44,705 bases of DNA from an uncultured Oscillospiraceae bacterium (lineage in GTDB: Bacteria; Bacillota_A; Clostridia; Oscillospirales; Acutalibacteraceae). A program made the position numbers and the translations under genes. Shown here in pieces: positions 32,670-40,957 of this stretch. The notes beneath the pieces are model-generated. The model did no database searches. It was not told the origin of the DNA and saw only the letters and a list, made by a program, of their open reading frames with translations. The DNA lies in assembly GCA_910589395.1 (NCBI GenBank), contig CAJUTL010000013.1, positions 29,690 to 74,394 of the forward strand, written 5' to 3'. Position 1 is the first letter of the stretch. The number at the start of each line of letters is the position of its first letter.

Positions 32670-33427
32670 TAGAATTTTCCAAGGTGCGGGCTGGATACGG
32701 CTTCCGGGAAATTTTGCACGGCATTGACTTCACCGTAAACCGGGGAGAGATCGTTTCCCTCATCGGCCCCAATGGCTGCGGAAAGACTACCCTGCTTCGG
32801 GCCGCCTGCGGATTTTTGCCCCTTTCCGGCGGGGAGATCCGCTTTCTGGGCCGAAAGCAGGCGGAGTTCGGCCGCAGGGAATTTGCCAGGCTGGCGGCGT
32901 TTCTGCCCCAGGCTCGAGACGTCCCCGCCATTCGGGCGGACAGGCTGATCGCCCACGGCAGATACCCCCATCTTTCCTTTGGGCGCGATTTGACTGACAA
33001 AGACCGTAAAGCGATAGAGCTTGCCATAGAGCAAACCGGCGTTTCCGGACTGTTGGAAAAAGAGCTTTCCGAGCTTTCCGGCGGTGAGCGGCAGCGAGTG
33101 TATTTGGCTATGACTTTAGCTCAGGACGCAGAAATTCTATTTCTGGACGAGCCCACCACCTATCTGGATATCGGCCAGAAACACGAAACGTTGGAGCTGA
33201 TCCGCAAAATTCGCGACCTGGGGAAAACCATTCTCATGGTACTGCACGACCTGCCCCTGGCCTTTGCCTGCAGCGACCGGATCGCCCTATTGGAAAATGG
33301 CAGCCTGCGGGCCTTCGGCCCCGCCGGCGAAGTGTTCGACAGCGGCCTCCCCGCCGAAATATTCGGCGTTTCCTCCCGCCGGGTGGAGCTGGAGGGAAAA
33401 ACGGAATACCTGTTTTTCAGGGAATAG
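32666..33427 (+). CDS. ABC transporter ATP-binding protein (FepC/BtuD type)
   Basis: 253-aa cytoplasmic ATPase that powers the FecCD permease. Walker A GPNGCGKTT (about residues 34-42), signature LSGGERQR, Walker B ILFLDEPTTYLD and the switch His in VLHDLPLA are all present. The start is ATG at 32666, overlapping the permease stop by 4 nt. Last gene of the importer operon. The gap that follows (33428-33799) holds only repeats and a strong hairpin. Confidence 0.96.
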   Translation: MIEFSKVRAGYGFREILHGIDFTVNRGEIVSLIGPNGCGKTTLLRAACGFLPLSGGEIRFLGRKQAEFGRREFARLAAFLPQARDVPAIRADRLIAHGRYPHLSFGRDLTDKDRKAIELAIEQTGVSGLLEKELSELSGGERQRVYLAMTLAQDAEILFLDEPTTYLDIGQKHETLELIRKIRDLGKTILMVLHDLPLAFACSDRIALLENGSLRAFGPAGEVFDSGLPAEIFGVSSRRVELEGKTEYLFFRE

Positions 33428-33520
33428 AGTAAAGTAGAATTAGCGATGAGAAATGAGCTATTAAGGGCGAAAGACAAATTTGATAAATTGGAATTAGCGG
33501 CGAACCGCTTACTTTCTATC

Positions 33521-33615
33521 TGTCATTCTGAACGAAGTGAAGGATCTCGTCCTTCAGGCCTTTTTGAAGGGCTTTAAGGACAAGATTCTTCGTCACTTTG
33601 TTCCTCAGAATGACA
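33521..33615. repeat. Dispersed palindromic repeat, family A, copy 2
   Basis: The left end TGTCATTCTGAACGAAG and the right end CTCAGAATGACA are inverted complements, with complementary AAGGATCTCGTCCTT and AAGGACAAGATTCTTCG modules inside. It is flanked by CTAAACTATAATTTG and ATTGCTCATTGC modules also seen near 180-345, 38255-38300 and 44310-44525. Confidence 0.8.
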
Positions 33616-33725
33616 GTATAGGGAAATGTACGCTAAACTATAATTTGCCGCCCTTGTCCTTTATTGCTAATTGCTCATTGCTCAGTATTGCGCTGCATAA
33701 GCAGCGCTGCTACCGTCCAGCAGTT

Positions 33726-33762
33726 AGAAAGGGCCTGCCGCGTTTTGCGGCAGGCCCTTTCT
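33726..33762. terminator. Strong hairpin between converging operons
   Basis: AGAAAGGGCCTGCCGC (33726-33741) and GCGGCAGGCCCTTTCT (33747-33762) form a perfect 16-bp stem with a 5-nt loop. It lies between the + strand ABC operon and the - strand DUF308 gene, so it probably stops transcription from both sides. U-runs are short. Confidence 0.65.
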
Positions 33763-33799
33763 AAAATACAAGCAACGTCTAACTAACAACCGCTTTGCC

Positions 33800-34330
33800 C
33801 TATCCCCGGAATACTCTGGCGGCTATCATGGTGTTGATAAGCGTATACACGCCGTCAAAAATGAAACCGAAGCCGATAAACATCACCAGGGAAGCCATGG
33901 TCCCGAAGGGGTTGAAGATCATCACCGCGCCGAAAACCGTCAGCGCCAGAGCGGTGAGGAAGGAGATCCACCACTTTTCAAAGCCCAGCGCTTTCATATC
34001 CAGCGCCTTTTTCAGGGCGGCAAAGCTGTCTACCAAAATATAGATTCCCAGGGCAATGGGGATCAAAGAGACGATAAACTGGGGGCAAAGCAGCAAAAAC
34101 ACGCCGATCACCGCTAAAATCACACCCAAAAACAGGTCGAAGCGGTTCGCGTAAGCGCCGCCGTTTTGAAAATACGAAACGATCCGGATCCCTCCGTAAA
34201 TCAGCGTGACCACGCCGATCAAAGCGCAGGCAAGCTTCAGGGAGGAATCGGGGAAGGCCATGAGCACCACGCCCAAGATCACATAGAGCACAGAGGTGGC
34301 TACCAGACTGTTGCGAATGCTTTTCAACAT
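33800..34330 (-). CDS. DUF308/HdeD-like integral membrane protein
   Basis: 176 aa with about six membrane helices in three pairs. The repeating ALGIYILVDSF / GFGFIFDGVYTL pattern and the Pro at helix starts (FPDSSL, CPQFIV, NPFGT) are characteristic of DUF308/HdeD. HdeD has been tied to acid resistance in enterics, but in Firmicutes the function is not known. The start is ATG at 34330, with only a weak ribosome site. It stands on the same strand as the GNAT gene, 48 nt downstream of it. Confidence 0.85.
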   Translation of the reverse strand: MLKSIRNSLVATSVLYVILGVVLMAFPDSSLKLACALIGVVTLIYGGIRIVSYFQNGGAYANRFDLFLGVILAVIGVFLLLCPQFIVSLIPIALGIYILVDSFAALKKALDMKALGFEKWWISFLTALALTVFGAVMIFNPFGTMASLVMFIGFGFIFDGVYTLINTMIAARVFRG

Positions 34331-34378
34331 ACCAAATACCAGCTTTCTTTTTCACTTGATTTTGCAAGGGCTTTTGTT

Positions 34379-34936
34379 TTATCGTTCCAGCTTTTTGACC
34401 ATCATGTACTCGTTCAGCAGCGTGCCGTCCCGCAGACGAATGGCGTCGGGGCGCACACCGGTAATGCGAAAGCCCATTTTTTCGTACAATCCCTGGGCAC
34501 GGGCGTTGCCCTCCACGAATTCCAGCTCTATCTGGGAAACGCCGTCCCAGCTTTCCGCGATGCGGATCATTTCCTCAAACATCTTTGTGCCGATCCCCTG
34601 CCTCCAGAATTCCCTGAGCAGGGCGATAGCCACCCGCGCCCGGTGCCGGGTCTTCTGCCACGGATCCCGGAAGATCCCGCAGTTTCCAGCGATTTTGTCG
34701 TCTATCTCACACAGCAGGGTGATATCGGTTTCCGAAGAATTCATGTGCTCGATCCACTGCTTTTCCCCTTCAAGAGTAAGCTTCTCACACTCCTCGGGAG
34801 TACGCAGAATAAAATCCGTTTCTCCGGAGGCGGCCGTCAGATATTGCAGCAGCCTTGCGGCGTCCTCCTCCCGCGGGCTGCGCAGCACTGCCCGCCGCCC
34901 GTCCTTCAACGTAAAGGCCTTTTCTTCTACCAGCAT
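34379..34936 (-). CDS. GNAT-family N-acetyltransferase
   Basis: 185-aa cytoplasmic acetyl-CoA-dependent acetyltransferase. The N-terminal strand GRRAVLRSPREEDA, the acetyl-CoA-binding turn with RVAIALLREFWRQGIGTKMFEEM, and VEGNARAQGLYEKMGFRITG are the standard GNAT motifs. The substrate is not predictable. The start is ATG at 34936 (AAAGGAG 8 nt upstream) rather than the in-frame ATG at 34975, which has no ribosome site. Confidence 0.92.
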   Translation of the reverse strand: MLVEEKAFTLKDGRRAVLRSPREEDAARLLQYLTAASGETDFILRTPEECEKLTLEGEKQWIEHMNSSETDITLLCEIDDKIAGNCGIFRDPWQKTRHRARVAIALLREFWRQGIGTKMFEEMIRIAESWDGVSQIELEFVEGNARAQGLYEKMGFRITGVRPDAIRLRDGTLLNEYMMVKKLER

Positions 34937-35042
34937 GGGTATTTCTCCTTTCTCAGGAAAGCGGAAAAACACCATAGAAACAGTATAGTCCCTTTCCTTT
35001 CTCTTTTCAAGCGCCTTTCCTTACTGATTTCTGAAGCTTTTT

Positions 35043-37340
35043 TCAGCCCCTCAGCTCTGTTCTTCTGATCTTGCCGCTGATGGTTTTGGGCAGATCCTCC
35101 CGGAATTCCACAATGCGGGGATATTTATAGGGGGCCGTGTGCTTTTTGACATAGCCCTGGATCTCCTTTTTCAGCGCTTCCGTGCCTTCCGTTCCCTTGG
35201 TGAGCACCACAAAGGCCTTTACCACCTGGCCGCGAATGGGATCGGGTGCGGCGGTGACGGCACATTCCAGCACATAGGGCAGCTCCATGATAACGCTTTC
35301 GATCTCGAAGGGGCCAATGCGGTAGCCGGAGGACTTGATCACATCATCGGTGCGGCCCACATACCAGAAATAGCCGTCCTCGTCCCGCCAGGCGGTGTCC
35401 CCTGTGTGGTACAGCCCATCGTGCCAGGCTTCCCTTGTGAGCTTTTCATTTTGATAATATCCCTTAAAGAGACCGCAAGGAACCCCCTGTTCTGTATGGA
35501 TCACGATCTCCCCCGTTTCACCGATGGGGGCTGGGGTGCCGTCCGGCAGTACGATATCCACCTGAAACAGCGGGTTCGGCACGCCCATGGAACCGGGCTT
35601 CGGCACGGTACCGATGGGGTTATAGATGGCAAGGGTGGTCTCCGTCTGTCCAAAGCCCTCCATCAGGGAAAGGCCGGTGGCCCGCTTCCACTGCTCATAG
35701 ACCTCCGGGTTCAAAGCTTCTCCGGCGGTGGTGGAATACTCGATGGAGGAAAGGTCATATCGGGACAGATCCTCCTTGATGAAGAAACGGTACATGGTGG
35801 GCGGGGCACAGAAGGTGGTAATGTGGTATTTCGCGAACATGGGCAGGATATCGTGGGCGTCGAACTTATCGAAATCATAGGTAAAGATGGCGGCCTCATT
35901 CATCCACTGGCCGTAATATTTCCCCCACATGGCTTTGCCCCAGCCCGTATCGGAAATGGTGAAATGCAGGCCCTCGGGGTTTACATTGTGCCAATACTTG
36001 GCGGTGGTGTAATGCCCCAGGGCATATTTGTAGCTGTGCTCGGCGATCTTGGGATAACCCGTGGTGCCGGAGGTAAAGTACATCAGCATGGTATCGCTGC
36101 CGCAGGGGGAATCGGGCTTTCGGTCGTACACGTTGGAAAAGGACTCTACTTCCCTGTCAAAATCATGCCAGCCCAGGCGGTTTTCTCCCACCATGATCTT
36201 CACCTGCACACTGTCGCAGTTTTGGGCAGCCCGGTCGGCTTCGTCGGCGGTCTGGCCGTCCGCCGTGCAGAAAATGGCCTTTACCCCCGCCGCCTTGTAG
36301 CGGTAATCGAAATCGTGCTCCATCAAAAGATTGGTGGCGGGAATGATGACAGCGCCAATTTTGTGCAGCGCTGTGATCACGTACCAGAACTGGTAGTGGC
36401 GCTTCAGCACCACCATGACCCTGTCTCCTTTTTTGATCCCCAGCGATTCCAGATAATTGGCGGTTTTGTTGGACATGCGCTTGATATCGCCGAAGGTAAA
36501 GCGCCGCTCGGTTTTGTCCTTCGCCACATGGAGCATGGCAAGGCGGTCCGGTTCTCGGTCCGCCAGCTTATCCACAATATCAAAAGCGAAATTGAAGCTC
36601 TCCTCGTTTTTGAAGTGGATGCTTTTCAGCACACCGTTTTCATTCAGCGTTGTCTCCACAAAGGGAGTAGCTACCGTTTCCCGCTCCTGCCGGGCCAGCT
36701 TCTGGTCGATGAGCTTCTGGAAGCGGTCCTGCTCCGGGGCAAATTCCTCCGCGCCCTTTAACACAATGGCGTAAAATTCGCAATCCGCACCGCCGGTGGC
36801 GATCATGCCGTGGGGCGTGCCGGAATTGTAGTAAATGGAATCTCCCTCAAACAACTCTTCGATATGGTTCCCCACCTGTACCTTCATGGAGCCCTTGAGC
36901 ACAATATCAAACTCCTGGCCCACATGGGTGGAAAGCTTGATAGCCACATTCTGCTCCGCCTCGGAATAGGGCATGGTAACATAGAAGGGCTCCGCTGTTT
37001 TGTTCTTAAAAAGGGGCGCCATGTTGAGATATTTGAAGCCCTGCCGCCGGGTAATGGGCAAACCGTCTCCCTTTCTGGACACCGTATAGCTGGAAAGAGT
37101 AGGACTTGCGCCTTTGATCAGATCGGTGGGATCAATACCAAAGCGGCTTGCGCATTTGTAAATAAAGGTAAAGCTGAAATCGGCTTCACCGCTTTCACAG
37201 CGCAGATAGTCTTCTTTTGATACGCCGGTACACTTTGCCATTTCTTCCTCAGACAGCCCCATGATCTCCCGCATAGTGCGGATCCGCTCCGCCACCTGGG
37301 AAAGCTGGGCCTTCAGATCGTTTTTTTCTACTGCTTCCAT
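35043..37340 (-). CDS. HTH-cupin-acyl-CoA synthetase fusion protein
   Basis: 765 aa in three modules. Residues about 8-66 are an XRE-type helix-turn-helix (MGLSEEEMAKCTGVSKEDYLR). Residues about 115-195 are a cupin (FDIVLKGSMKVQVGNH, GDSIYYNSGTPHGM). From about residue 245 comes an AMP-forming ligase with P-loop YFTSGTTGYPK, GFGQTETT, YHTGD, GRTDDVIKSSGYRI and the catalytic Lys region PKTISGKIRR. The enzyme part should activate a carboxylic acid as acyl-AMP and then acyl-CoA; it resembles medium-chain/acetyl-CoA synthetases. The HTH and cupin suggest ligand sensing. The start is ATG at 37340 with AAGGGGG upstream. It sits behind a T-box leader (37458-37765), an unusual arrangement for an acyl-CoA ligase. 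Substrate is unknown; a branched short-chain acid is a candidate. Confidence 0.9.
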   Translation of the reverse strand: MEAVEKNDLKAQLSQVAERIRTMREIMGLSEEEMAKCTGVSKEDYLRCESGEADFSFTFIYKCASRFGIDPTDLIKGASPTLSSYTVSRKGDGLPITRRQGFKYLNMAPLFKNKTAEPFYVTMPYSEAEQNVAIKLSTHVGQEFDIVLKGSMKVQVGNHIEELFEGDSIYYNSGTPHGMIATGGADCEFYAIVLKGAEEFAPEQDRFQKLIDQKLARQERETVATPFVETTLNENGVLKSIHFKNEESFNFAFDIVDKLADREPDRLAMLHVAKDKTERRFTFGDIKRMSNKTANYLESLGIKKGDRVMVVLKRHYQFWYVITALHKIGAVIIPATNLLMEHDFDYRYKAAGVKAIFCTADGQTADEADRAAQNCDSVQVKIMVGENRLGWHDFDREVESFSNVYDRKPDSPCGSDTMLMYFTSGTTGYPKIAEHSYKYALGHYTTAKYWHNVNPEGLHFTISDTGWGKAMWGKYYGQWMNEAAIFTYDFDKFDAHDILPMFAKYHITTFCAPPTMYRFFIKEDLSRYDLSSIEYSTTAGEALNPEVYEQWKRATGLSLMEGFGQTETTLAIYNPIGTVPKPGSMGVPNPLFQVDIVLPDGTPAPIGETGEIVIHTEQGVPCGLFKGYYQNEKLTREAWHDGLYHTGDTAWRDEDGYFWYVGRTDDVIKSSGYRIGPFEIESVIMELPYVLECAVTAAPDPIRGQVVKAFVVLTKGTEGTEALKKEIQGYVKKHTAPYKYPRIVEFREDLPKTISGKIRRTELRG

Positions 37341-37417
37341 TGGGTAGATTCCCCCTTCAAAAAAATCTTATGCAGCGAAGCGCCGCAATAGCTTTGCCGG
37401 CCGGGCTTTTCCGAGAT

Positions 37418-37457
37418 AAAAAAACGCCTCAAAGAATCCCAACGATTCTTTGAGGCG
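37418..37457 (-). terminator. T-box terminator of the acyl-CoA ligase leader
   Basis: On the minus strand CGCCTCAAAGAATC (37444-37457) pairs with GATTCTTTGAGGCG (37425-37438), a perfect 14-bp stem followed by TTTTTTT. Confidence 0.95.
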
Positions 37458-37765
37458 GAACGTATCCCGCGGTACCACTCAAATTGTGCTTTACGCACCT
37501 CTTATCGGGCGCAAACACGCCCTATGCATTAACGCAGCATACACGGGAGACGCCTACTACCCTTACGCAGCCAGCCGCCGCGGGCTTCGGGTCTCCGGCT
37601 CGGAAGGGATAAGCACAGCTTCCGGTATTACCGGAAACGTAAAGAAACTGCCATACCGGCTCGCACCTGCCGCCGGCTCTCTGAAAAGGAAAAGCCTCCT
37701 GCCGTCTTCGTCATAGCCTTTTCTGACTTCAGCCCGAAATCCGGGCCTTCGTCTATTCACTTTGG
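37458..37765 (-). ncRNA. T-box leader of the HTH-cupin-acyl-CoA ligase gene
   Basis: The minus strand has the T-box GAGTGGTACCGCGG (complement near 37467-37480), a Stem I with AGAGAGCCGG, and an upper stem CCGGTATTACCGG. The specifier region reads TGCTTATCCC, which aligns with TGCTGATCCC of the leuA leader, so CTT (Leu) is the most likely specifier. TTA (Leu) and ATC (Ile) overlap it and cannot be excluded, because the lower stem is less regular. Binding of uncharged tRNA should allow readthrough past the terminator at 37418-37457. Confidence 0.88.
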
Positions 37766-37775
37766 AATAGTGTAG

Positions 37776-37804
37776 ATTTTACACCACCTTGTGCGTGTTG
37801 TCAA
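37776..37804 (-). promoter_or_regulatory. Sigma-A promoter of the T-box/acyl-CoA ligase unit
   Basis: On the minus strand TTGACA (37799-37804), a 17-nt spacer and TAAAAT (37776-37781), immediately before the T-box leader. Confidence 0.92.
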
Positions 37805-37839
37805 GAAAAATCCGTAAAAACCTTCCCCGGTTATATAGT

Positions 37840-37940
37840 TGTTAGTCGTTAGCAGTTAGTTGTTAGAAAGGTCACATTATTCAGGCATTAAGGGCGAGAT
37901 TCTTCGTCACGTTGTTCCTCAGAACGACAAGAGGGCGGTT
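37840..37940. repeat. Decayed family A repeat and GTTAG-type modules
   Basis: GTTAGTCGTTAGCAGTTAG is followed by a degenerate left half and a recognisable right half (GAGATTCTTCGTCACG, then CCTCAGAACGACA ending near 37930). It appears to be a worn copy of the repeat at 33521-33615. Confidence 0.55.
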
Positions 37941-37974
37941 AGTACGATAAATTGGAATTTATCTGCCCTTAGCC

Positions 37975-38275
37975 TCCCCTTATTTATAGAGGGGAAACAG
38001 ACTGCTTCGCAGTCTGCGGGGACCGCCGATAGGGTGAGCGCGTCCCGGTGGGACGCTGGTGCGAACCGACCGAACCGACAGGTGAGACTCGGTGGAAGGG
38101 ATAGTCACACGCAGAAAGTGGCATAGAACCGCTAGTTGGAATCCCCTCAGTCACGGCGCAGCCGTGACAGCTTTCTCCGCTTCGCTTCGGTCGGTGCTGA
38201 ACGGTCTCCACCGGAGACCAGCACCCCTTACTCGCGCAAGGGGTGCCTAAGGACGCTAAATTATAATTTAGCAGT
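37975..38275. repeat. Modular palindromic repeat, family B, copy 1
   Basis: The stretch is a string of short palindromes: AGACTGCTTCGCAGTCT, GTCACGGCGCAGCCGTGAC, GGTCTCCACCGGAGACC and CACCCCTT...AAGGGGTG, then CGCTAAATTATAATTTAG. A 30-base segment (38091-38120) recurs exactly, inverted, at 44604-44633, and the GTCACGGC-GCCGTGAC module also recurs there. No coding potential is evident. It separates the T-box/ligase unit from the glutamine-type ABC operon. Confidence 0.75.
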
Positions 38276-38305
38276 TACCTGCTCACTGCTCATTTCCTTT
38301 TGCCC

Positions 38306-39028
38306 TTACAGCACCTTGGAAAGGAACTCCTTCAGCCGGGGGTTTTGGGGACTTGTGAAGAAGGCCTCCGGTTCGTTCTGTTCGGCGATCACGCCCTCGT
38401 CCATGAAAAGCACGCGGGTGGCAACGGACCGGGCAAATCCCATTTCGTGGGTGACTACCACCATGGTCATGCCGTCGTTGGCCAGCTCCTTCATGATCTC
38501 CAGCACCTCTCCCACCATTTCAGGATCCAGGGCGGAGGTGGGCTCATCGAAAAGCATCACTTCAGGGTTCATGGCCAGCGCCCGGGCAATGGCGATGCGC
38601 TGCTGCTGCCCGCCGGAAAGCTGCTTGGGGTAAGCGGCCGCCTTATCGGGCAGGCCTACCCGCTCCAGAAGCTCTTCCGCTTTTTTTCCGGCCTCTTCCT
38701 TCGTCATTCGCTTTAGCTTTACTGGGGCCAGCATAATGTTTTCCCGGACGGAAAGGTGCGGGAACAGATTGAACTGCTGAAACACCATGCCCATACGGCT
38801 GCGCAGTGCGTTGATATCCGTTTTGGGGTCGGTGATATCCACCCCCTCAAAGGTAATGGTGCCGCCGGTGGGCTGCTCCAACAGGTTCAGGCACCGCAGA
38901 AAGGTGGATTTTCCTGAGCCGGAAGGGCCAATGACCGCTACCTTTTCCCCTTTCTCAATATACTCGTTGATTCCCTTGAGCACCAGATGCCCGCCGAAGG
39001 ACTTTTCCAGATTTTTAACGTCTATCAC
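38306..39028 (-). CDS. Polar amino acid ABC transporter ATP-binding protein (GlnQ type)
   Basis: 240-aa cytoplasmic ATPase. Walker A GPSGSGKST, signature LSGGQQQR, Walker B VMLFDEPTSALDPE and the switch His of VVVTHEMGFA are present, and the C-terminus (NPRLKEFLSKVL) is typical of the GlnQ/HisP group. The start is GTG at 39028, overlapping the end of the permease gene by 14 nt. Last gene of a binding protein-permease-ATPase operon. Confidence 0.95.
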   Translation of the reverse strand: MIDVKNLEKSFGGHLVLKGINEYIEKGEKVAVIGPSGSGKSTFLRCLNLLEQPTGGTITFEGVDITDPKTDINALRSRMGMVFQQFNLFPHLSVRENIMLAPVKLKRMTKEEAGKKAEELLERVGLPDKAAAYPKQLSGGQQQRIAIARALAMNPEVMLFDEPTSALDPEMVGEVLEIMKELANDGMTMVVVTHEMGFARSVATRVLFMDEGVIAEQNEPEAFFTSPQNPRLKEFLSKVL

Positions 39029-39734
39029 TTTGCCTCAGCCTCCTTTCCAGCCTTCCCTGAAGCCAGGTAAAGAGTATACAGAACACCAGATACATAAAAG
39101 CAATGCCAAGATAGGGGAACATATACTCGTAGGTTTTGGCCCCCACCGCCTCGGCATAATATAAAATTTCCGCCGCGCCGATGGAGGAAACCAGAGAGGT
39201 ATCCTTGAAAAGAACGATGAACTCGTTGCCCAAAGCGGGCAAAATATTTTTGAAGGCCTGGGGGATCACAATATAACGCATGGTATCGAGATAACCGAGA
39301 CCCAGGGACCGCCCCGCCTCGCTCTGTCCCGCGTCCACGCTCATCAGGCCGCCCCGGACGATCTCCGCCACATAGGCCCCGGAATTGATGCCCAGCCCCA
39401 GCATGCCTACCAAGAAACGGTTGCGGCTGGTTTTGAAAATGACAAACCCCCAGATCAGCAGCTGCACCAGCATGGGCGTACCCCGTATCACGGTGGTATA
39501 CAGCTTACAGACGGCATTCACCACCGCCAGACCGGCGCTGCGGCGGCCCGGGCGCTGCTGGTCGTGGGCGGAGCGGATCACCGCCACCAGTACCCCAAGG
39601 AAAACGCCGATCACCAGGGCGGTGATCGTAAGCCCCAGGGTGGTGCCCATACCCTGCAAATAAAGCTTCCAGCGATCGCCTGTGACAAAGGCCATCTTAA
39701 ATTTTTCGATAAATTCGGCCCAGAACTTCTCCAC
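39015..39734 (-). CDS. Polar amino acid ABC transporter permease (HisM/GlnP type)
   Basis: 239-aa membrane protein with about five helices. Diagnostic stretches are VIRGTPMLVQLLIWGF, the coupling loop around EIVRGGLMSVDAGQSEAGRSLG, and the IVIPQAFKNILPALGNEFI segment. The start is GTG at 39734 after GAGGAGGG. It lies 105 nt downstream of the binding-protein gene; the gap contains a GAGCCGGTT/AACGGTCAGG-type imperfect hairpin that may tune the ratio of the subunits. Confidence 0.95.
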   Translation of the reverse strand: MEKFWAEFIEKFKMAFVTGDRWKLYLQGMGTTLGLTITALVIGVFLGVLVAVIRSAHDQQRPGRRSAGLAVVNAVCKLYTTVIRGTPMLVQLLIWGFVIFKTSRNRFLVGMLGLGINSGAYVAEIVRGGLMSVDAGQSEAGRSLGLGYLDTMRYIVIPQAFKNILPALGNEFIVLFKDTSLVSSIGAAEILYYAEAVGAKTYEYMFPYLGIAFMYLVFCILFTWLQGRLERRLRQSDRR

Positions 39735-39839
39735 TGAGAGGCTCCCTCCTCAACATGTTTTACGGCAGTACAGCGGAAAGCGGCCCCTGAACGGTCAGGA
39801 GCCGGTTCCTGCTTTAGAGCTTGTTATCGGTACAAGTTC

Positions 39840-40619
39840 TTATTCGGCGGAAATGTAGCTATCGATGATCTTCTGCACGGTGCCATCTTCGATCAGCTCC
39901 TTCAGCGCGCCGTTGACTGCCTCCAGAAGCTCCGTATTTCCCTTTTTCACACCGATGGCGTAATCCTCGTTGAGCCACTCGCCCTCCAGAATGGTCAACC
40001 CCTCGTTGGCGGCCACGTAAGCCTTGGCGGGTTCGTTATCGATGAGCACGCAGTCGATCTGCCCGCCCTTCAGGGCTTCCACAGCCATGGCGCCGTTATC
40101 ATAGCCGATCACATGGTCTTCTCCATAGCCGTCCTCCTCCACAGGGGCGGAAGCCAGCGTATAGCCGGTGGTACCTTTCTGGCAGCCGATCATCTTTTCG
40201 CCCAGGTTATCCAGAGTCACGTCCGAGCCCTCCGGCACGATGACAACCTGTACGCCTTTGGCGTAGAAATCGGTAAAATCCAGAACTGCCTTGCGCTCTT
40301 CGTTGACGGTAACGCCCGCCATCACAATGTCGCTCTGTCCGTTCTGGGCGGCAGTAAGGGCGGCGGTGAAATCCATATCGTCCACCACAAGCTCCAGACC
40401 CAGCTTCTTTGCGATGGCCTCCGCTACCTCTACATCGATCCCTTCAAAGCTTCCGTCGTCCTTCAGCATTTCATAGGGAGGGAAGGCGGCGTTGGTGGAC
40501 ATGTGAAGCTTTCCCTTCTCCACGGTGGAAACAACAGAATTGTCGGAACTTTCCCCGCAGCCGGTAAACAGAATACCCAGCAGCAGTACACACGCTAACA
40601 AAACACTTAACTTTTTCAT
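39840..40619 (-). CDS. Polar amino acid ABC transporter substrate-binding lipoprotein
   Basis: 259-aa lipoprotein; lipobox LFTGC gives a mature Cys near residue 21. A family-3 solute-binding fold is shown by TNAAFPPYEMLKDDGSFEGIDVEV, AAQNGQSDIVMAGVTVNEERK and KGTTGY, the last two lining the amino-acid pocket. Aromatic, acidic and Arg contacts fit a polar amino acid, but the exact ligand cannot be read. The start is ATG at 40619 with GGAAGAGG upstream. First gene of the importer operon, driven from the promoter at 40748-40775. Confidence 0.94.
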   Translation of the reverse strand: MKKLSVLLACVLLLGILFTGCGESSDNSVVSTVEKGKLHMSTNAAFPPYEMLKDDGSFEGIDVEVAEAIAKKLGLELVVDDMDFTAALTAAQNGQSDIVMAGVTVNEERKAVLDFTDFYAKGVQVVIVPEGSDVTLDNLGEKMIGCQKGTTGYTLASAPVEEDGYGEDHVIGYDNGAMAVEALKGGQIDCVLIDNEPAKAYVAANEGLTILEGEWLNEDYAIGVKKGNTELLEAVNGALKELIEDGTVQKIIDSYISAE

Positions 40620-40747
40620 AAAAAAGACCTCTTCCTTTCCAAGCGGCGAGTTTTGCCGGTTTTCGGCCGGTTTTCCGACAGACGCTTTTGGGCGGCTGAT
40701 CGGAGCTTCCCGGCAGTTTTGTAAAATTTTCTTTGGTTGTGAGGTCT

Positions 40748-40775
40748 ATTATACAGCATATTTTTTCATTTTCAA
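40748..40775 (-). promoter_or_regulatory. Sigma-A promoter of the amino acid ABC operon
   Basis: On the minus strand TTGAAA (40770-40775), a 16-nt spacer and TATAAT (40748-40753), about 130 nt before the start codon. Confidence 0.75.
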
Positions 40776-40852
40776 GTGGTAAAACCCCGAATATACGCAA
40801 TTTTATGCACTGATATTTGTATAAAAATTCAAAAAGATGCTTTTCCGTCTCG

Positions 40853-40881
40853 TTGACAAGCCTTTGAACAGAGATTAAACT
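40853..40881 (+). promoter_or_regulatory. Sigma-A promoter of the MerR-type gene
   Basis: TTGACA (40853-40858), a 17-nt spacer and TAAACT (40876-40881), about 75 nt before the start codon at 40958. Confidence 0.75.
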
Positions 40882-40957
40882 GAAGGTATCTATTCGAATT
40901 TTTGCTTTTTACCGACGAACACAAGGCGTTCAAAAACGCCCGGAAAGGAAGTTTTCC

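Noticed and set aside
35139..36761. 540-codon open frame on the + strand opposite the acyl-CoA ligase gene
   Set aside because: Antisense shadow of a gene with all ligase motifs; its translation has no family features.
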